From the NCBI RefSeq assembly GCF_031846645.1, contig NZ_JAVRHN010000004.1, positions 1-64,000 on the forward strand: a DNA stretch of 64,000 bases, given 5' to 3'. The stretch's first letter is position 1, and every line of letters begins with the position of its first letter. Source of the DNA: Autumnicola psychrophila. Its GTDB lineage: Bacteria; Bacteroidota; Bacteroidia; Flavobacteriales; Flavobacteriaceae. Shown piece after piece: positions 1-10,100 of this stretch. Position numbers and translations under genes: made by a program. Below the pieces are notes generated by a model, which worked only from the letters and a program-made list of their open reading frames with translations, did no database searches and was not told the DNA's origin.

Positions 1-240
1 AGGTGACATCCAGGTTACAGTCAAGCTGAGCCTGTCGAAGCGCATTTAATTAACTAACCATAGAGCTTTCGACTCCGCTCAACCAGACATTTAAAATAAA
101 ATAATTTGGATTAAAGGTCGATAAATGTCATTTTTGATGTGTGCCTAAAGACCTTATTCATTGTGATGAGATACTGAAACAAGTTCAGCATGACACCCCC
201 GAAAACTCCAAGCCAATAACTGCCATTTTCAGCACTACTC
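1..240. repeat. Intergenic repeat cluster (REP-like and dispersed repeats)
   Basis: No gene is visible left of the first coding region. Positions 20-43 and 65-88 carry the two halves of a REP-like motif (GAGCCTGTCGAAG and TTCGACTCCGCTCAACC). Positions 114-140 carry a copy of the dispersed motif AAGGTCGATAAATGTCATTT, and 214-234 a weaker copy (ATAACTGCCATTTTC). The dispersed motif recurs near 49.2-49.7, 61.5 and 62.8-63.0 kb. Confidence 0.55.
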
Positions 241-322
241 TTGAAAAGGAAAGAGAAAATTACAACTTTACACCTCAAAAGGCTAATAATTGCCTTATTT
301 GAGCCGCCTCCATCAGAAGAAA

Positions 323-679
323 TTAAGAAATCAGCTTCAGGGAAAATGGATAATTGCAGGGTTCACCATTACTTGCTTTTATAGCATTAATTATAGGAAG
401 CACTATTCCAAAAATCCAGATTATTCCTAGCAACAACAGCCCAATTCCGAAGAGAAAAATAAGCGGTATACAAATGATGCTATAAAGAAAAAGGCTAATC
501 TGAAAGTTCATGATCATCTTCCCGTGCTCGTCCATTCCCATGACCCTATCCTTTTGAGTTGCCCATAAAATAAGCGGAACGATGAATCCGCCAATTCCGG
601 TAATTAAATCCAGTAACTGACTTATATGCGTTATAACCAGCATTTGCCGGTCCTCTCTCATTGCTGTATAACTTTCCAT
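323..679 (-). CDS. DUF4870 family small membrane protein
   Basis: A 118-residue protein with three hydrophobic segments (about residues 25-40, 58-77 and 80-105). The Gly-Gly-Phe-Ile-Val-Pro-Leu-Ile-Leu-Trp block, a central Asn-Phe-Gln-Ile segment before the second hydrophobic stretch and the closing Ile-Lys-Ala-X-Asn-Gly-Glu block are typical of DUF4870, a Tic20-like family of unknown function. It has an Asp/Glu/His-rich loop between the first and second membrane segments. It runs divergently from mnmE and is probably part of the native chromosomal neighbourhood. The function is not known. Membrane location is inferred from hydrophobicity only. Confidence 0.75.
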   Translation of the reverse strand: MESYTAMREDRQMLVITHISQLLDLITGIGGFIVPLILWATQKDRVMGMDEHGKMIMNFQISLFLYSIICIPLIFLFGIGLLLLGIIWIFGIVLPIINAIKASNGEPCNYPFSLKLIS

Positions 680-850
680 TTTTTGATGATTATAGTTAAA
701 TTTTCCAACGATCCCGTCAGAAAAAGATGGTCTTTATAAATAAGACGACCTGGTTTTTAAATTGTTACAGGATTTCTGAAATTGAAGCTGATTTCTACTT
801 AAGATTTTCAGCTTACAAAGTCGAATACGGGCAAATTGGTGGCGGTTTCT

Positions 851-858
851 TACCTTTG
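851..858 (+). promoter_or_regulatory. Candidate -7 promoter element of mnmE
   Basis: TACCTTTG matches the Bacteroidota -7 consensus TAnnTTTG exactly and ends 4 bases before the preferred mnmE ATG, so a transcript from it would be leaderless or nearly so. No well-spaced -33 TTTG is visible, so this is tentative. Confidence 0.35.
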
Positions 859-862
859 CCAA

Positions 863-2278
863 ATGAAATTGAACGATACTATTGTTGCCCTCGCCACGCC
901 TTCTGGAGCAGGTGCAATTGCAATTATAAGAGTTTCAGGACCTGAAGCCATTTCTATTGTTTCTCCACTTTTTACAGCTAAGAGCGGCAAGAAACTAGAG
1001 GATCAGCCATCCCACACCCTTCATCTGGGAAATATAATAGATGCTGAAAGAATTATAGACGAAGTTTTAGTATCTGTCTTTAGAGCTCCGAAATCCTATA
1101 CCGGCGAAGAAACCATAGAAATTTCCTGCCATGGAAGCCCTTATATCCAGCAGGAAATCATCCAGTTAATGATTCGGAAAGGGTGTCGTTCTGCGGAAGC
1201 TGGGGAATTCACCCTGCGCGCTTTTCTGAACGGCAAAATGGATTTGAGCCAGGCTGAAGCTGTAGCCGATTTAATTTCTTCTGAAAATCAGGCATCCCAT
1301 CAAATGGCCATGCAACAGATGCGTGGCGGATTTTCCAATGAAATCCAGCGGCTTCGTCAGGAATTACTTGATTTTGCTTCTTTAATTGAACTGGAACTGG
1401 ATTTTGCTGAAGAAGATGTGGAATTTGCCAATCGCGATCAATTTAAAGAGCTTATTGCCAGGATTCAGCAGGTTCTAAAACGACTTATAGATTCTTTTGC
1501 AACAGGAAATGTGCTGAAAAACGGAATTCCTGTCGCCATTGTAGGCGAACCGAATGTAGGAAAATCGACTTTATTAAATTCCCTTCTTAATGAAGAACGC
1601 GCAATAGTTTCTGAAATTGCAGGAACAACAAGGGATACCATTGAAGATGAAATGGCCATTGGCGGAGTCGGTTTCAGGTTTATCGATACCGCCGGGATTC
1701 GGGAAACGCAGGATGTAGTTGAAAGTATCGGGATTAAGAGAACTTTTGAAAAGATAAGTCAGGCGCAGGTCGTGGTTTTTCTGCTGAACGCGGAAAAATT
1801 TACAGAGTTAAGTTCTGAATTTAAGGTTGAAATAGAAAAGATCATAAACAAGTTTCCGCAAAAACCAATACTTATTATTGCCAACAAAACAGACAAAATT
1901 GAAGAAACAGAGCGGGAAAGGCTAATTACAGAGCTAAATGCCATTTCCGGAAAAAATGAGAGATCACAAGTCTTACTACTTTCAGCCAAGACCGGAGCAG
2001 GAGTTGAAGAATTAAAAGATAAGTTACTGAACTTTGTAAACACAGGAGAACTGCGGAACAATAACACGATTGTCACTAATTCAAGACATTACAACGCGCT
2101 CCTGCAGGCATTGGAAGAGATCAATAAGGTTCAGGACGGGCTTAACGCAAATCTCTCCGGAGATCTTTTGGCAATAGACATTCGGCAGGCACTCCACCAC
2201 TTTGGAGAAATAACCGGCGAGATCACCAACGATGATTTATTAGGAAATATTTTTGCTAATTTCTGTATTGGCAAATAA
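863..2278 (+). CDS. mnmE: tRNA modification GTPase MnmE (TrmE)
   Basis: MnmE works with MnmG to place the carboxymethylaminomethyl group on U34 of certain tRNAs, in the cytoplasm. The chosen start gives 471 residues, beginning Met-Lys-Leu-Asn-Asp-Thr-Ile-Val-Ala, a standard N terminus. A longer reading from 836 adds nine residues unlike the family. Visible parts are the N-terminal tetrahydrofolate-binding domain (DTIVALATPSGAGAIAIIRV), a helical domain, a G domain with P-loop GEPNVGKSTL near residue 230, the GTTRDT switch, DTAG and NKTD. The protein ends in the invariant Cys-Ile-Gly-Lys. Its last 18 bases lie inside the 48-bp attachment repeat, so the integrated element leaves the protein intact. 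Confidence 0.97.
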   Translation: MKLNDTIVALATPSGAGAIAIIRVSGPEAISIVSPLFTAKSGKKLEDQPSHTLHLGNIIDAERIIDEVLVSVFRAPKSYTGEETIEISCHGSPYIQQEIIQLMIRKGCRSAEAGEFTLRAFLNGKMDLSQAEAVADLISSENQASHQMAMQQMRGGFSNEIQRLRQELLDFASLIELELDFAEEDVEFANRDQFKELIARIQQVLKRLIDSFATGNVLKNGIPVAIVGEPNVGKSTLLNSLLNEERAIVSEIAGTTRDTIEDEMAIGGVGFRFIDTAGIRETQDVVESIGIKRTFEKISQAQVVVFLLNAEKFTELSSEFKVEIEKIINKFPQKPILIIANKTDKIEETERERLITELNAISGKNERSQVLLLSAKTGAGVEELKDKLLNFVNTGELRNNNTIVTNSRHYNALLQALEEINKVQDGLNANLSGDLLAIDIRQALHHFGEITGEITNDDLLGNIFANFCIGK

Positions 2279-2314
2279 ACAGCAAATTTTATTTGATATC
2301 ATTTGGTATCAAAT
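2261..2314. repeat. attL: attachment site with core inverted repeats
   Basis: The 48-bp repeat shared with the right end covers 2261-2308 and begins inside the last codons of mnmE. Within it and just beyond are core-type arms ATTTGATA (2291-2298) and TATCAAAT (2307-2314), perfect inverted repeats separated by 8 bases (TCATTTGG). At the right end the second arm reads TAATAAAT, so strand exchange in the 8-base spacer would explain the difference. Confidence 0.9.
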
Positions 2315-2334
2315 AGCATCAAATCCCAACAAAC

Positions 2335-2361
2335 AAGAGGCCTAATAGCCTCTTTATATTT
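2335..2361 (+). terminator. Rho-independent terminator after mnmE/attL
   Basis: AAGAGGC (2335-2341) pairs with GCCTCTT (2348-2354) across a 6-base loop, followed by TATATTTT. It lies inside the element just after attL and would stop mnmE transcription before the integrase. Confidence 0.7.
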
Positions 2362-2388
2362 TCCATTCTTTTCTAGTAAAAGGAGGTT

Positions 2389-2464
2389 GGTACACCTCAT
2401 TTTGCACCTTTGGTACACCTCGTTGTTAATATTTGTACCCCAGGTGTACTTTGGTACACCTCAT
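2389..2464. promoter_or_regulatory. Arm-type repeats upstream of the integrase
   Basis: Three copies of GGTACACCTC start at 2389, 2412 and 2453, with an inverted AGGTGTAC at 2442-2449. Iterated sites between the core att site and the integrase gene are characteristic of tyrosine-recombinase arm sites. Related TGCACCCC repeats lie at the matching place in the second element remnant (37800-37840). Confidence 0.6.
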
Positions 2465-2502
2465 ATCTTTTTTTTATTTATCTTTATGAAAAAGAAGGGG
2501 TT

Positions 2503-3645
2503 ATGAAAATTAAACTTAAGAAGAAGAAACTAGCCACAGGAAAGTATAGTCTATACATTGAATACTATAAAGGTAAGGTTAGAGATGCAGATGGAAAACA
2601 AACCCATAAAAGGGAATTTGAATATCTAAAGGAGTACCTATATATTTCACCACAAACACCTTCTGAAAAAAAGGAAAATGCCGAGACACTTTTAAGGGCC
2701 GAGCAAATACTATCTATTCGACGGGCAGAATATGCCCAGGGGAAATACGGGATTAAAGACAGATCTAAAGATAAATTATTGTTCCTTACCTATTATGAGA
2801 AACTAAAGGAAGAAAGATATGAAAGTAAAGGAAATTATGATAATTGGGATGCTGCCCAAAACCATATAGAAGACTACTGCAAGAAAAGAAAAATAACTTT
2901 TGAGGACATTGACGAAGAATTTGTAATAGGGTTTAAACAACATTTAAATAAAAAAGCCAGGACAAAATCTAATGTTCCTCTATCTCAAAACTCTAAGTAT
3001 GCCTACTATAATAAATTCAAAGCAGCTTTAAAAAAGGCCTTTGAAGATGGTTACACCCGAAGAAACTTCGCTACCACCGTTAAAGCTTTTGCCCAGGGAG
3101 AAACTTCCAGAGAGCACCTTACCCATGAGGAACTTCAGGCAGTGGCTAAAGCACGCTGTAAACATCCTGTTCTAAAATCAGCCTTTATGTTCAGTTGTTT
3201 AACAGGACTGCGATGGAGTGATATCAATAAACTTACTTGGTCTGAAGTTAGGGACGAAGAAGACGAAACCCGTCTCATTTTTAAACAGAAAAAAACCTCC
3301 GGACAGGAGTATCAATTTATTTCAGAACAAGCCAGAGAACTTTTGGGCAAAAGACGACAGGAAAAGGATCTTGTTTTCCAGGGTTTAAAGTATGGAGCCC
3401 ATTTCAATGCGGAAATCCTCAGGTGGTGTATGCGTGCCGGTATTACAAAGCATATCACCTTCCATAGTGCTCGTCATACACATGCAGTTCTCCTACTCGA
3501 GAATGGAGCAGATATCTATACTGTTTCTAAGATACTCGGCCATAAAGAAATCAGAACCACTCAGGTTTATGCAAAAATTGTAGACAAGAAGAAAAAGGAA
3601 GCGGCTTATTTAATTCCTAAGCTGGAAATGGATTATGAAAATTGA
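2503..3645 (+). CDS. Tyrosine recombinase (integrase) of the element
   Basis: This enzyme would cut and join the att sites to integrate and excise the element. From ATG 2503 it is 380 residues. The in-frame extension back to 2410 crosses the arm repeats and looks untranslated. It has an N-terminal arm-binding segment rich in Lys, a SAM-like core-binding domain (around residues 85-190), and a catalytic domain with the Arg of TGLRWSDI, a Lys in the beta-hairpin (QKKTSGQEY), HSARHTHA (His-X-X-Arg), LGH and the nucleophile Tyr in TTQVYAKI. The family is the Bacteroidota phage-integrase type. It overlaps the next gene by 11 bases, so the two are probably cotranscribed. Confidence 0.95.
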   Translation: MKIKLKKKKLATGKYSLYIEYYKGKVRDADGKQTHKREFEYLKEYLYISPQTPSEKKENAETLLRAEQILSIRRAEYAQGKYGIKDRSKDKLLFLTYYEKLKEERYESKGNYDNWDAAQNHIEDYCKKRKITFEDIDEEFVIGFKQHLNKKARTKSNVPLSQNSKYAYYNKFKAALKKAFEDGYTRRNFATTVKAFAQGETSREHLTHEELQAVAKARCKHPVLKSAFMFSCLTGLRWSDINKLTWSEVRDEEDETRLIFKQKKTSGQEYQFISEQARELLGKRRQEKDLVFQGLKYGAHFNAEILRWCMRAGITKHITFHSARHTHAVLLLENGADIYTVSKILGHKEIRTTQVYAKIVDKKKKEAAYLIPKLEMDYEN

Positions 3646-4354
3646 TCTCTTTCAATACCTGGCTAACCTTAGTTTTATCTACACCTATGGGCGATTAGCA
3701 ATTCACTTTGCCCCAAAACTTTTCTGCTATTTTTTTAATGAGCCCATTGCCTGGCAGCAGCAGGTAGAAAAACCAAGGATATTTCTACACTTGATCGGAC
3801 TTGGCTTTATGCATCTTATGGCCTACGCCAATTCATTTCTGGAAAATACTGGATTACTTATTCAATTAATCTTGTGGCTTACATTTATTCTTGGCTTCCA
3901 TGCTTGTCAATTTACCTGGACGAAAAATTTTGAAGTCACTTTTGCGCCACAGCTTAAAAGATCTACAGCTAAATCTTCTGAAAATTTTAATCTCTCTATT
4001 TCAGATCTTCAATTAATTCAGCTTTACAATGAACTAGTAAGATTCGATCTGTTAAACCAGGATTTAACTACCGTAGAGGATTTTAAAAATGTCATGCGAA
4101 AGGATTGGAAGGAACACAATTCTAAACTTCACTTAAAGATGGACGGCCCCAGCTGCAGGGAATTTTACGAATATTTGGTAAAAACTTTTCCTTCTAATAC
4201 CTTAACTTTAAAAGGATTCTTTAATTCCTCCCAGCTTGTTCTAAGACCAGATGGTAACACATATAAGTACAACACGGTGAAGAATGCTCCGACAAGAAGC
4301 AACTATTCCAAAAGGCACGCCGATTTAAATAAAATCTTCCAGAAGTTCAATTAG
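3635..4354 (+). CDS. Hypothetical membrane protein linked to the integrase
   Basis: A 239-residue protein of no recognised family. The first half has two or three hydrophobic segments (about residues 45-62 and 70-90). The second half is soluble and charged, with the block VMRKDWKEHNSKLHLKMDG and a C-terminal basic region. Its start overlaps the integrase stop, so it is translated with the integrase and may belong to the element rather than to cargo. A decayed copy lies at 10518-11000 in the same orientation, and the two bracket a 6-kb cargo block. The function is not known. Confidence 0.7.
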   Translation: MKIDLFQYLANLSFIYTYGRLAIHFAPKLFCYFFNEPIAWQQQVEKPRIFLHLIGLGFMHLMAYANSFLENTGLLIQLILWLTFILGFHACQFTWTKNFEVTFAPQLKRSTAKSSENFNLSISDLQLIQLYNELVRFDLLNQDLTTVEDFKNVMRKDWKEHNSKLHLKMDGPSCREFYEYLVKTFPSNTLTLKGFFNSSQLVLRPDGNTYKYNTVKNAPTRSNYSKRHADLNKIFQKFN

Positions 4355-4516
4355 GGTATAGTAATCTCATTAAGGAAATCGAGCAATAAAAGAATAATTT
4401 AGGGGGACGGATACATTTTAATAACTATATCCTAACTAAAAGAACATTTCAGGAACCTACAATTGACAATATTTTCAGCGAAATTCGTCCAAAGAGCACT
4501 AAAACAATAAAACAAA

Positions 4517-4876
4517 ATGAAGCCCTTAACAATTGTAATATTTTTTTTATTTTTTACTCATATCGGTTCATCTCAGGAGAATGTTTCTAAAGGTTTCTCT
4601 GAACATCAATCCGTCATTAACAGCTTAGCAATTTATGGTAGCAGTGATTGCCATTATTGCCAGGATACCAAAGCATACCTTCAAGAAAAAAATATCCCTT
4701 TTAAATTTTATGATATTTATGAAAATCAAAAAAACATGCAAGAAATGCTTCTAAAGCTAAAAAAGTCAGGCATGAGTCTTAATAACATCAGATTACCAGT
4801 TGTAGTACGATCCGATAAGTTGCTGATGAATTCAACCGATTTCGAAAGTTTTCTAAATGAACTTACCAAAGAATAA
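4517..4876 (+). CDS. Exported glutaredoxin-like thiol protein
   Basis: 119 residues with an N-terminal signal peptide (hydrophobic core about residues 4-16, cleavage likely after Gly-Ser-Ser-Gln). A glutaredoxin/thioredoxin-fold domain follows. The redox motif is Cys-His-Tyr-Cys (CHYC near residues 45-48), preceded by a beta strand (AIYGSSDC), and the cis-proline loop is Leu-Pro-Val-Val-Val. By family it would handle disulfides or glutathione mixed disulfides, here outside the cytoplasm. It stands alone, 160 bases after the previous gene, and is element cargo. Its partner is unknown. Confidence 0.75.
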   Translation: MKPLTIVIFFLFFTHIGSSQENVSKGFSEHQSVINSLAIYGSSDCHYCQDTKAYLQEKNIPFKFYDIYENQKNMQEMLLKLKKSGMSLNNIRLPVVVRSDKLLMNSTDFESFLNELTKE

Positions 4877-5090
4877 TTTGAAGCCCATAGGGTATATAGT
4901 ATTAGCTAAAAAAAAGCAATTTATTATTAACACTCTATTTAAAATGTAGATAACAATAAAATAAGAATCTTCAACTATTTATTATTAATGAATCAGGTGA
5001 AGTTTATTTTTCTACACAACAGGTTTAAATCTTAACAGAGGTTTATACAATGTATGTAAATAAGCAAATTTTATAAAGACTTTAATTTTG

Positions 5091-5708
5091 ATGATTGAAA
5101 GACCCGTTCTTCCCAATAATTCTTATAAAAATTTAGATCGTTTTAATTTATTTGAATATTTGAGCTCAAAATATCTTCTTGAAAAAAATATAACAACAAT
5201 AGAAATGGGGCCTAACAAGTATATTTATCGTCCCCCAGAAAATCCTGATTTTTATTATGAAATCATAAGTGGCGCCATAAAATTGGGTTCCTACACTCAA
5301 ACAGGTGAAGAATTTGTGCACGACATTATTTGGACTGGTGATTATTTTGGGAATCTTAAATACTTAAACGGACAATTTTTTGAGTTTTCAAAGACCCTCG
5401 TTGCCACTAAAATTCGTTGCTATGATCTAAATGTATTTAAATCCATTATTGTAGAGGACGGTAAAATCTCGGAATGGTTTATTTCTTACCTGGTATCACG
5501 GTGGTGCCGTTCTGAGAAAAAAAATAGTATTATAAAAGAAAAAGATCCCAAGAATAAAATTAAATTCTTGAGATCCTATTTTAATAGTACAATCTACGAT
5601 AGTAACAACGTTAAAAGTGTTCTTTACGAGCTACTAACTCAGAAGGATCTTGGAGATTTTGCAGGTCTTAGCAGGCAAAGTATTGCTTTGGCTCAAAATA
5701 AATATTAA
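5091..5708 (+). CDS. Crp/Fnr-type transcription regulator with shortened HTH
   Basis: 205 residues starting at ATG 5091. An N-terminal cyclic-nucleotide-binding-like beta barrel (about residues 25-125, with SGAIKLGSY and GDYFG) is followed by a dimer helix and a C-terminal HTH (LTQKDLGDFAGLSRQSIAL). The protein stops directly after the recognition helix, so the beta-wing usual in Crp/Fnr proteins is missing. The stop codon overlaps the stop of the convergent phosphodiesterase gene by a few bases. Truncation when the neighbouring cargo arrived is a reasonable inference. Whether it still binds DNA is uncertain. Confidence 0.75.
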   Translation: MIERPVLPNNSYKNLDRFNLFEYLSSKYLLEKNITTIEMGPNKYIYRPPENPDFYYEIISGAIKLGSYTQTGEEFVHDIIWTGDYFGNLKYLNGQFFEFSKTLVATKIRCYDLNVFKSIIVEDGKISEWFISYLVSRWCRSEKKNSIIKEKDPKNKIKFLRSYFNSTIYDSNNVKSVLYELLTQKDLGDFAGLSRQSIALAQNKY

Positions 5709-7072
5709 TCTTTATCTTCAGCCAGTAGTCCAGGATAACAAACCCCATCTGGAGCATCAAATTTGAGGTTCAGTAGATGCGCAATAAAAGGCGCTACATC
5801 TTCCAACCCCATCTTCGGAACAGCCTTTCCTGATGAGACACCAGCGCCCCAGGCTATAAAACCGGTCTCGATCTCACGAAAATCAGGATAGTAACCATGG
5901 GTCCCACCAGAACTTGAAATTAAAACCTCTCCAGAGGCTTTGCTAGACATTGAAACTCCAGGTATAGGTGCCAGTGCCAAGGAAGCATGAGGATCTGCCC
6001 CTATTACTCCCAGTTCAGATTTATCAACAACTCTAAAGAGCTTTCGGTACTTAAGAGGTAAACTATTCAACTTCTCTTCTACCTTCTTTAAAGTAATACT
6101 ATCACTAGCATCCTTTAAGTGTAAGAAAGCGGAAGCACCGGAGGTATGGAATGCCGCTGTCCAATTTCCACGATCTTCTTTGTCTTCTATTACTCCTAAT
6201 TCTTTTAGCCATACATTGGGTTTCAAAGCGGAATGTATATTTACGAAACCGTGATCGCCAGTTACAACAAAAGCGGTTTGCTCTAAAATAGAGGCTCGGT
6301 CTGCAGCTTCTATTATTTTACCAATTGCACGATCTATAGCACTGATGGCTAGATGTACCTTTTCACCCTCACGACCCTGCTCATGTTGAAAATGATCTGC
6401 AGCGATAAGGTGCACGGTAATTAGATCAGGTTGGTAATTTTCTAAAACATATGCTGCCATTTCACCGATACGATCTTCACGGTTGAGATAATCGCCGTTA
6501 AAATTGGTCTCATTCATTTTACCTAATACATTTTCTTCCATTTCCGCTAGTAGTCCTTCAGGGTTTTCGTGATTTCGCATGGGTGCAATACGCCCGTAAT
6601 CGCTATCCAGTGTCCAAACTTCTGGAATGTTATAATCAATGGGCGCTCCTACCGATACAGGCCAGATAAAACTAGCACTCTTGCCGCCTTTTTCCCTTAC
6701 TGCGTCCCAGAGGGTAGGAGTTTTAATTGTTGCGCTTTCCCAATACCAGCGACCGGTTTGCCCCTCCGGTTCGAACGGACTATTATAAAAAATGCCGTGT
6801 TTTGCTGGTTTTGCCCCGGTAATCAGCGTTGTGTGTGATGGATATGTGACTGAAGGGAATACTCCGCGTACACCATCAGAGTAAACTCCATCTTTTTTCA
6901 TCATCTTAAGATTGGGAGCGGGCCACTTGGCTTCCTTATAAAATTCTGGACGAAATCCATCTATCGAAATTAGGACAACATGTTTTGCAGGCCCAGGCAC
7001 CTGTTTCTGAGCATTCAAGCTGTTTAAGCCGAAAAGGAAGATAATTGTAAATTTTAGGAGTTGCTTCATCAT
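5705..7072 (-). CDS. Secreted alkaline phosphatase-superfamily phosphodiesterase (NPP type)
   Basis: 455 residues with a signal peptide (cleavage near Leu-Asn-Ala-Gln). It belongs to the type I phosphodiesterase/nucleotide pyrophosphatase family, which hydrolyses phosphodiester or pyrophosphate bonds using two metal ions. Visible metal and catalytic residues are the Asp of ISIDGFRPEF, the nucleophile Thr in PSVTYPSHTTL, the Asp/His of IAADHFQHEQG, GDHGF, and a late His in GTHGYYPD. Length matches bacterial NPP enzymes. It lies 104 bases downstream of a TonB receptor on the same strand. The pair probably forms a phosphate- or nucleotide-scavenging unit: periplasmic cleavage plus outer-membrane uptake. 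The substrate is not known. Confidence 0.88.
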   Translation of the reverse strand: MMKQLLKFTIIFLFGLNSLNAQKQVPGPAKHVVLISIDGFRPEFYKEAKWPAPNLKMMKKDGVYSDGVRGVFPSVTYPSHTTLITGAKPAKHGIFYNSPFEPEGQTGRWYWESATIKTPTLWDAVREKGGKSASFIWPVSVGAPIDYNIPEVWTLDSDYGRIAPMRNHENPEGLLAEMEENVLGKMNETNFNGDYLNREDRIGEMAAYVLENYQPDLITVHLIAADHFQHEQGREGEKVHLAISAIDRAIGKIIEAADRASILEQTAFVVTGDHGFVNIHSALKPNVWLKELGVIEDKEDRGNWTAAFHTSGASAFLHLKDASDSITLKKVEEKLNSLPLKYRKLFRVVDKSELGVIGADPHASLALAPIPGVSMSSKASGEVLISSSGGTHGYYPDFREIETGFIAWGAGVSSGKAVPKMGLEDVAPFIAHLLNLKFDAPDGVCYPGLLAEDKD

Positions 7073-7176
7073 TATAATGTTTGTTATAAATATTGTGATT
7101 TCTACTACTAGAAAAAATTCAGTTGTAGTATTATAATCTTATAGTTTTTTTAGAGTGACTTTACTACGTTTATCTG

Positions 7177-10100
7177 TTAGTCAAATGAATACCGTGCACC
7201 GAGCTGGAAACGCCAAGGCGTACCGTTTATAGGCTCTATTCCTGCACCGGTCTGTACATCATATTTGTAAGAATTGTTACTAGGTTCAAAACCAACAATA
7301 CGCGAAACGTCTCGATTTCCGAAATTATTATTTACTCCCCAATCTCTATTAAGAAGATTCGCAAAATTGAACACATCGGCAGATAACTCTAAAGAATGAT
7401 TAGACAACCCGGGAAGTTTAAATTCCTTTTGCAAACGAATATCCACAATGGCTGAAAATGGATTTTTTCCACCATTTCTTTCGGCAAAACCCCCAAAGCT
7501 GTCTCTCAAATATTCTTTAAAGCCGTCGGCCGTTTCGGGATCGTTCAGTACCTGATTGTAGGCATCAACAATATTCTGTGGTGTGTTAGGATCGTTAGGG
7601 TCATAAATATAGGCGATATCGTTACGCAGATTAAAATCGCCGTTACTACTGGTATTCCCAGCATTGGTAAGGGTATAACGTGTCCCTCCAGTACCGGTAA
7701 TAGTTGCTCCCAATACAAAACCTTTCCAGGTAGGTGTAGCTCCATTTACGACAAGTTTGGTGTCGAATTGATTATCAGAATACCCATAATTTAAATCTCT
7801 GGGATCGCCCGAAACCGGTAAAAAGGTAGAAGTATTGGCTACACAACAATTGTAGGAAGAGTTGTCTTTTGCCCGGTTAAGGGTGAAACTAGCATTTACA
7901 TAACCATCATCACCTAAACGTGCTGAACCTTCAAAAATTAATGATGCATTATCGAGAATACCATCTGAAGTTAGTAATAGGGCACGGCCTACTTCATTAG
8001 AGATTCTTGAATTTAACCAGTTAGAATTTCCATTTTCTGCAATGGTCGATGCCGGAACAAAAACTTCCCTGCCTTCTGGAGTCACAAAATAGGGTTCAGC
8101 AACCAAATTTGACTCTTGGTACACATAATTATTGGTAGTATGGCTAAGGAGGGCATTAATACCTATGCTATAGCGTGAACCGAAAAAACGTGTGTAACTT
8201 AAATTTGCTTTATAGATGTTAGGTACTTCAAAGTCATCGCTCACGGCATTTATAGTCGAAAAAGGGATGACTCCTGTAGGCACCCCAGGTATCGAGCTTG
8301 GATCTTCCCGATACCCTATAAAATCGGGATTAGGTATTTGATCCCCTGTAACATCTACAGCACCTAGCATGGTACCGCTATTTTGGATATTGTTTACCTG
8401 GGCGTAATAATGTGGTTGGGCAGAAAAAATACCGCCTCCAAATTTCAGAATATCCTTGTTTTCACCTTTTACATTCCATGTGAACTGAAATCGAGGTTGG
8501 ATGTTATTGTAATCAGTAGGCCGGTTATCGGTACGTATTCCCAGCCCTTCATAAACCGTAGGGTTAAATTCAGCATTATCTAAAAAAGTTGTCGCATCCC
8601 AGCGTACCCCTCCTGTAAAGTTCAGGTCTGGATGTAAATTCACATCTACCTGGGCAAAAAGGGATAAATCTAGAACGGTCTGCTTTACAACAGGAAGCCC
8701 TTGTAAAGGTACTTCACGAGCAAATCGGGAAGGATTTATGTTTTCAAAATCGTCTAGTGAATCAAAGAAAAATCGGCCGTTTTGCTCATTTGATAACAAA
8801 GTTTCTAAATAAGTGATCATATTATCTGTACCAAAAGTAAAGTTGAATTTACCGGCACTTAAATATGTGGTATTAATTAGTTGAAACTGATTCTCCAAAT
8901 TCGTCTCCGGGCTGTAGCGCTGTCCACCCAGTTGTACACTTTGTGTTCTACTATTCCCATTAGGAAGTTCAGAAGTTACCTGAACGATTGCTCGCGGGAT
9001 ATTTGAAGAAGGTAATAATGGGCTGGGCAAAAAAGCTCGTTCCGCATGCTGATATTGAATTTTAAATTCATTGGTCACGCTGGGAGAAAATACGGAGCGC
9101 AGGGAAAGAAAAGTACTATTTTCTTTTGATTCAAAATCGGAGTACGATTCTAAAAGATTAAAATTACTATTATCGTTATTTCCCAAAGGATTATCCCAGC
9201 TGTTATAAAGATTTCTTAAGGTTAAAGTGTTCTTATCGTTTATTTGCCAGTCCAATCTTAAAAAGAGATTATTGGCTACTGTTTCCCTGTCAAACTGACC
9301 TACCTGTTGCGTATCTCCAAGACCGTATGATTCCCGTCCAATTTGTAAAAATCTATCCAAATTATTTTGCGTTATACCAAGCCTGTTCTCATCGTCTGTA
9401 CTTTGAATATCCGCTATGCTCACCGGGTCTCCGGCGTCCTGTCGCTCATATACCAAGAAAAAATGCAATTTATTTTCTATGAGTGGTCCTCCTAGACTAA
9501 GACCATATTGTGAATTGTAAAAATCAGCACTACGATCTTCACCTCGTATATTGTACTGGCTTTGCAGGTTATCAGCACGGTGGTAAAAAAATGCACTACC
9601 TTCGAGATTATTAGTTCCCGATTTTGTAACCGAAGTAATTGAACCGCCTCCCTGACGCCCCTGAGTAACATCATAATCGTTCGTAGAAACTTCGAACTCA
9701 CGTATAGCTTCAAGAGAAATAGTGTACGGTCCTCGACCGGCCTCACCCGCAGTAAGCATATTTCTAAAATTAACACCGTCAATGGTAACATTAGTTGATG
9801 TCCTCCGCTGCCCGGCAAGGTTTATTCCGCCGCCGCCTTGAAGGGGTGATAAGCTGGTAAGATTTGTAAAATTCCGACCCTCAGTAGGTAATTTTTGGAT
9901 CTGATCCTCACTAATTTTAGTAGAAGCCCCTAGTTGATCGATTCGTTTATTAAGACCACTACTTTTTATTACGACTGCATCTAATGCGGTTGAAGATTCT
10001 TTCATTACAAAATCGAGTGTGACTACATCACTCAGATCAAGTTCGAAATCATCCTTCACCACCTCTTCAAAACCTAAATAGGAAGCAGTAACTTTATAGG

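Noticed and set aside
2410..2502. N-terminal extension of the integrase
   Set aside because: The frame is open but crosses the arm-type repeats, and the residues do not resemble integrases. ATG 2503 fits better.
4355..4516. Possible coding scrap between the hypothetical membrane protein and the glutaredoxin-like gene
   Set aside because: One frame stays open for a short distance but matches nothing and lacks a start.
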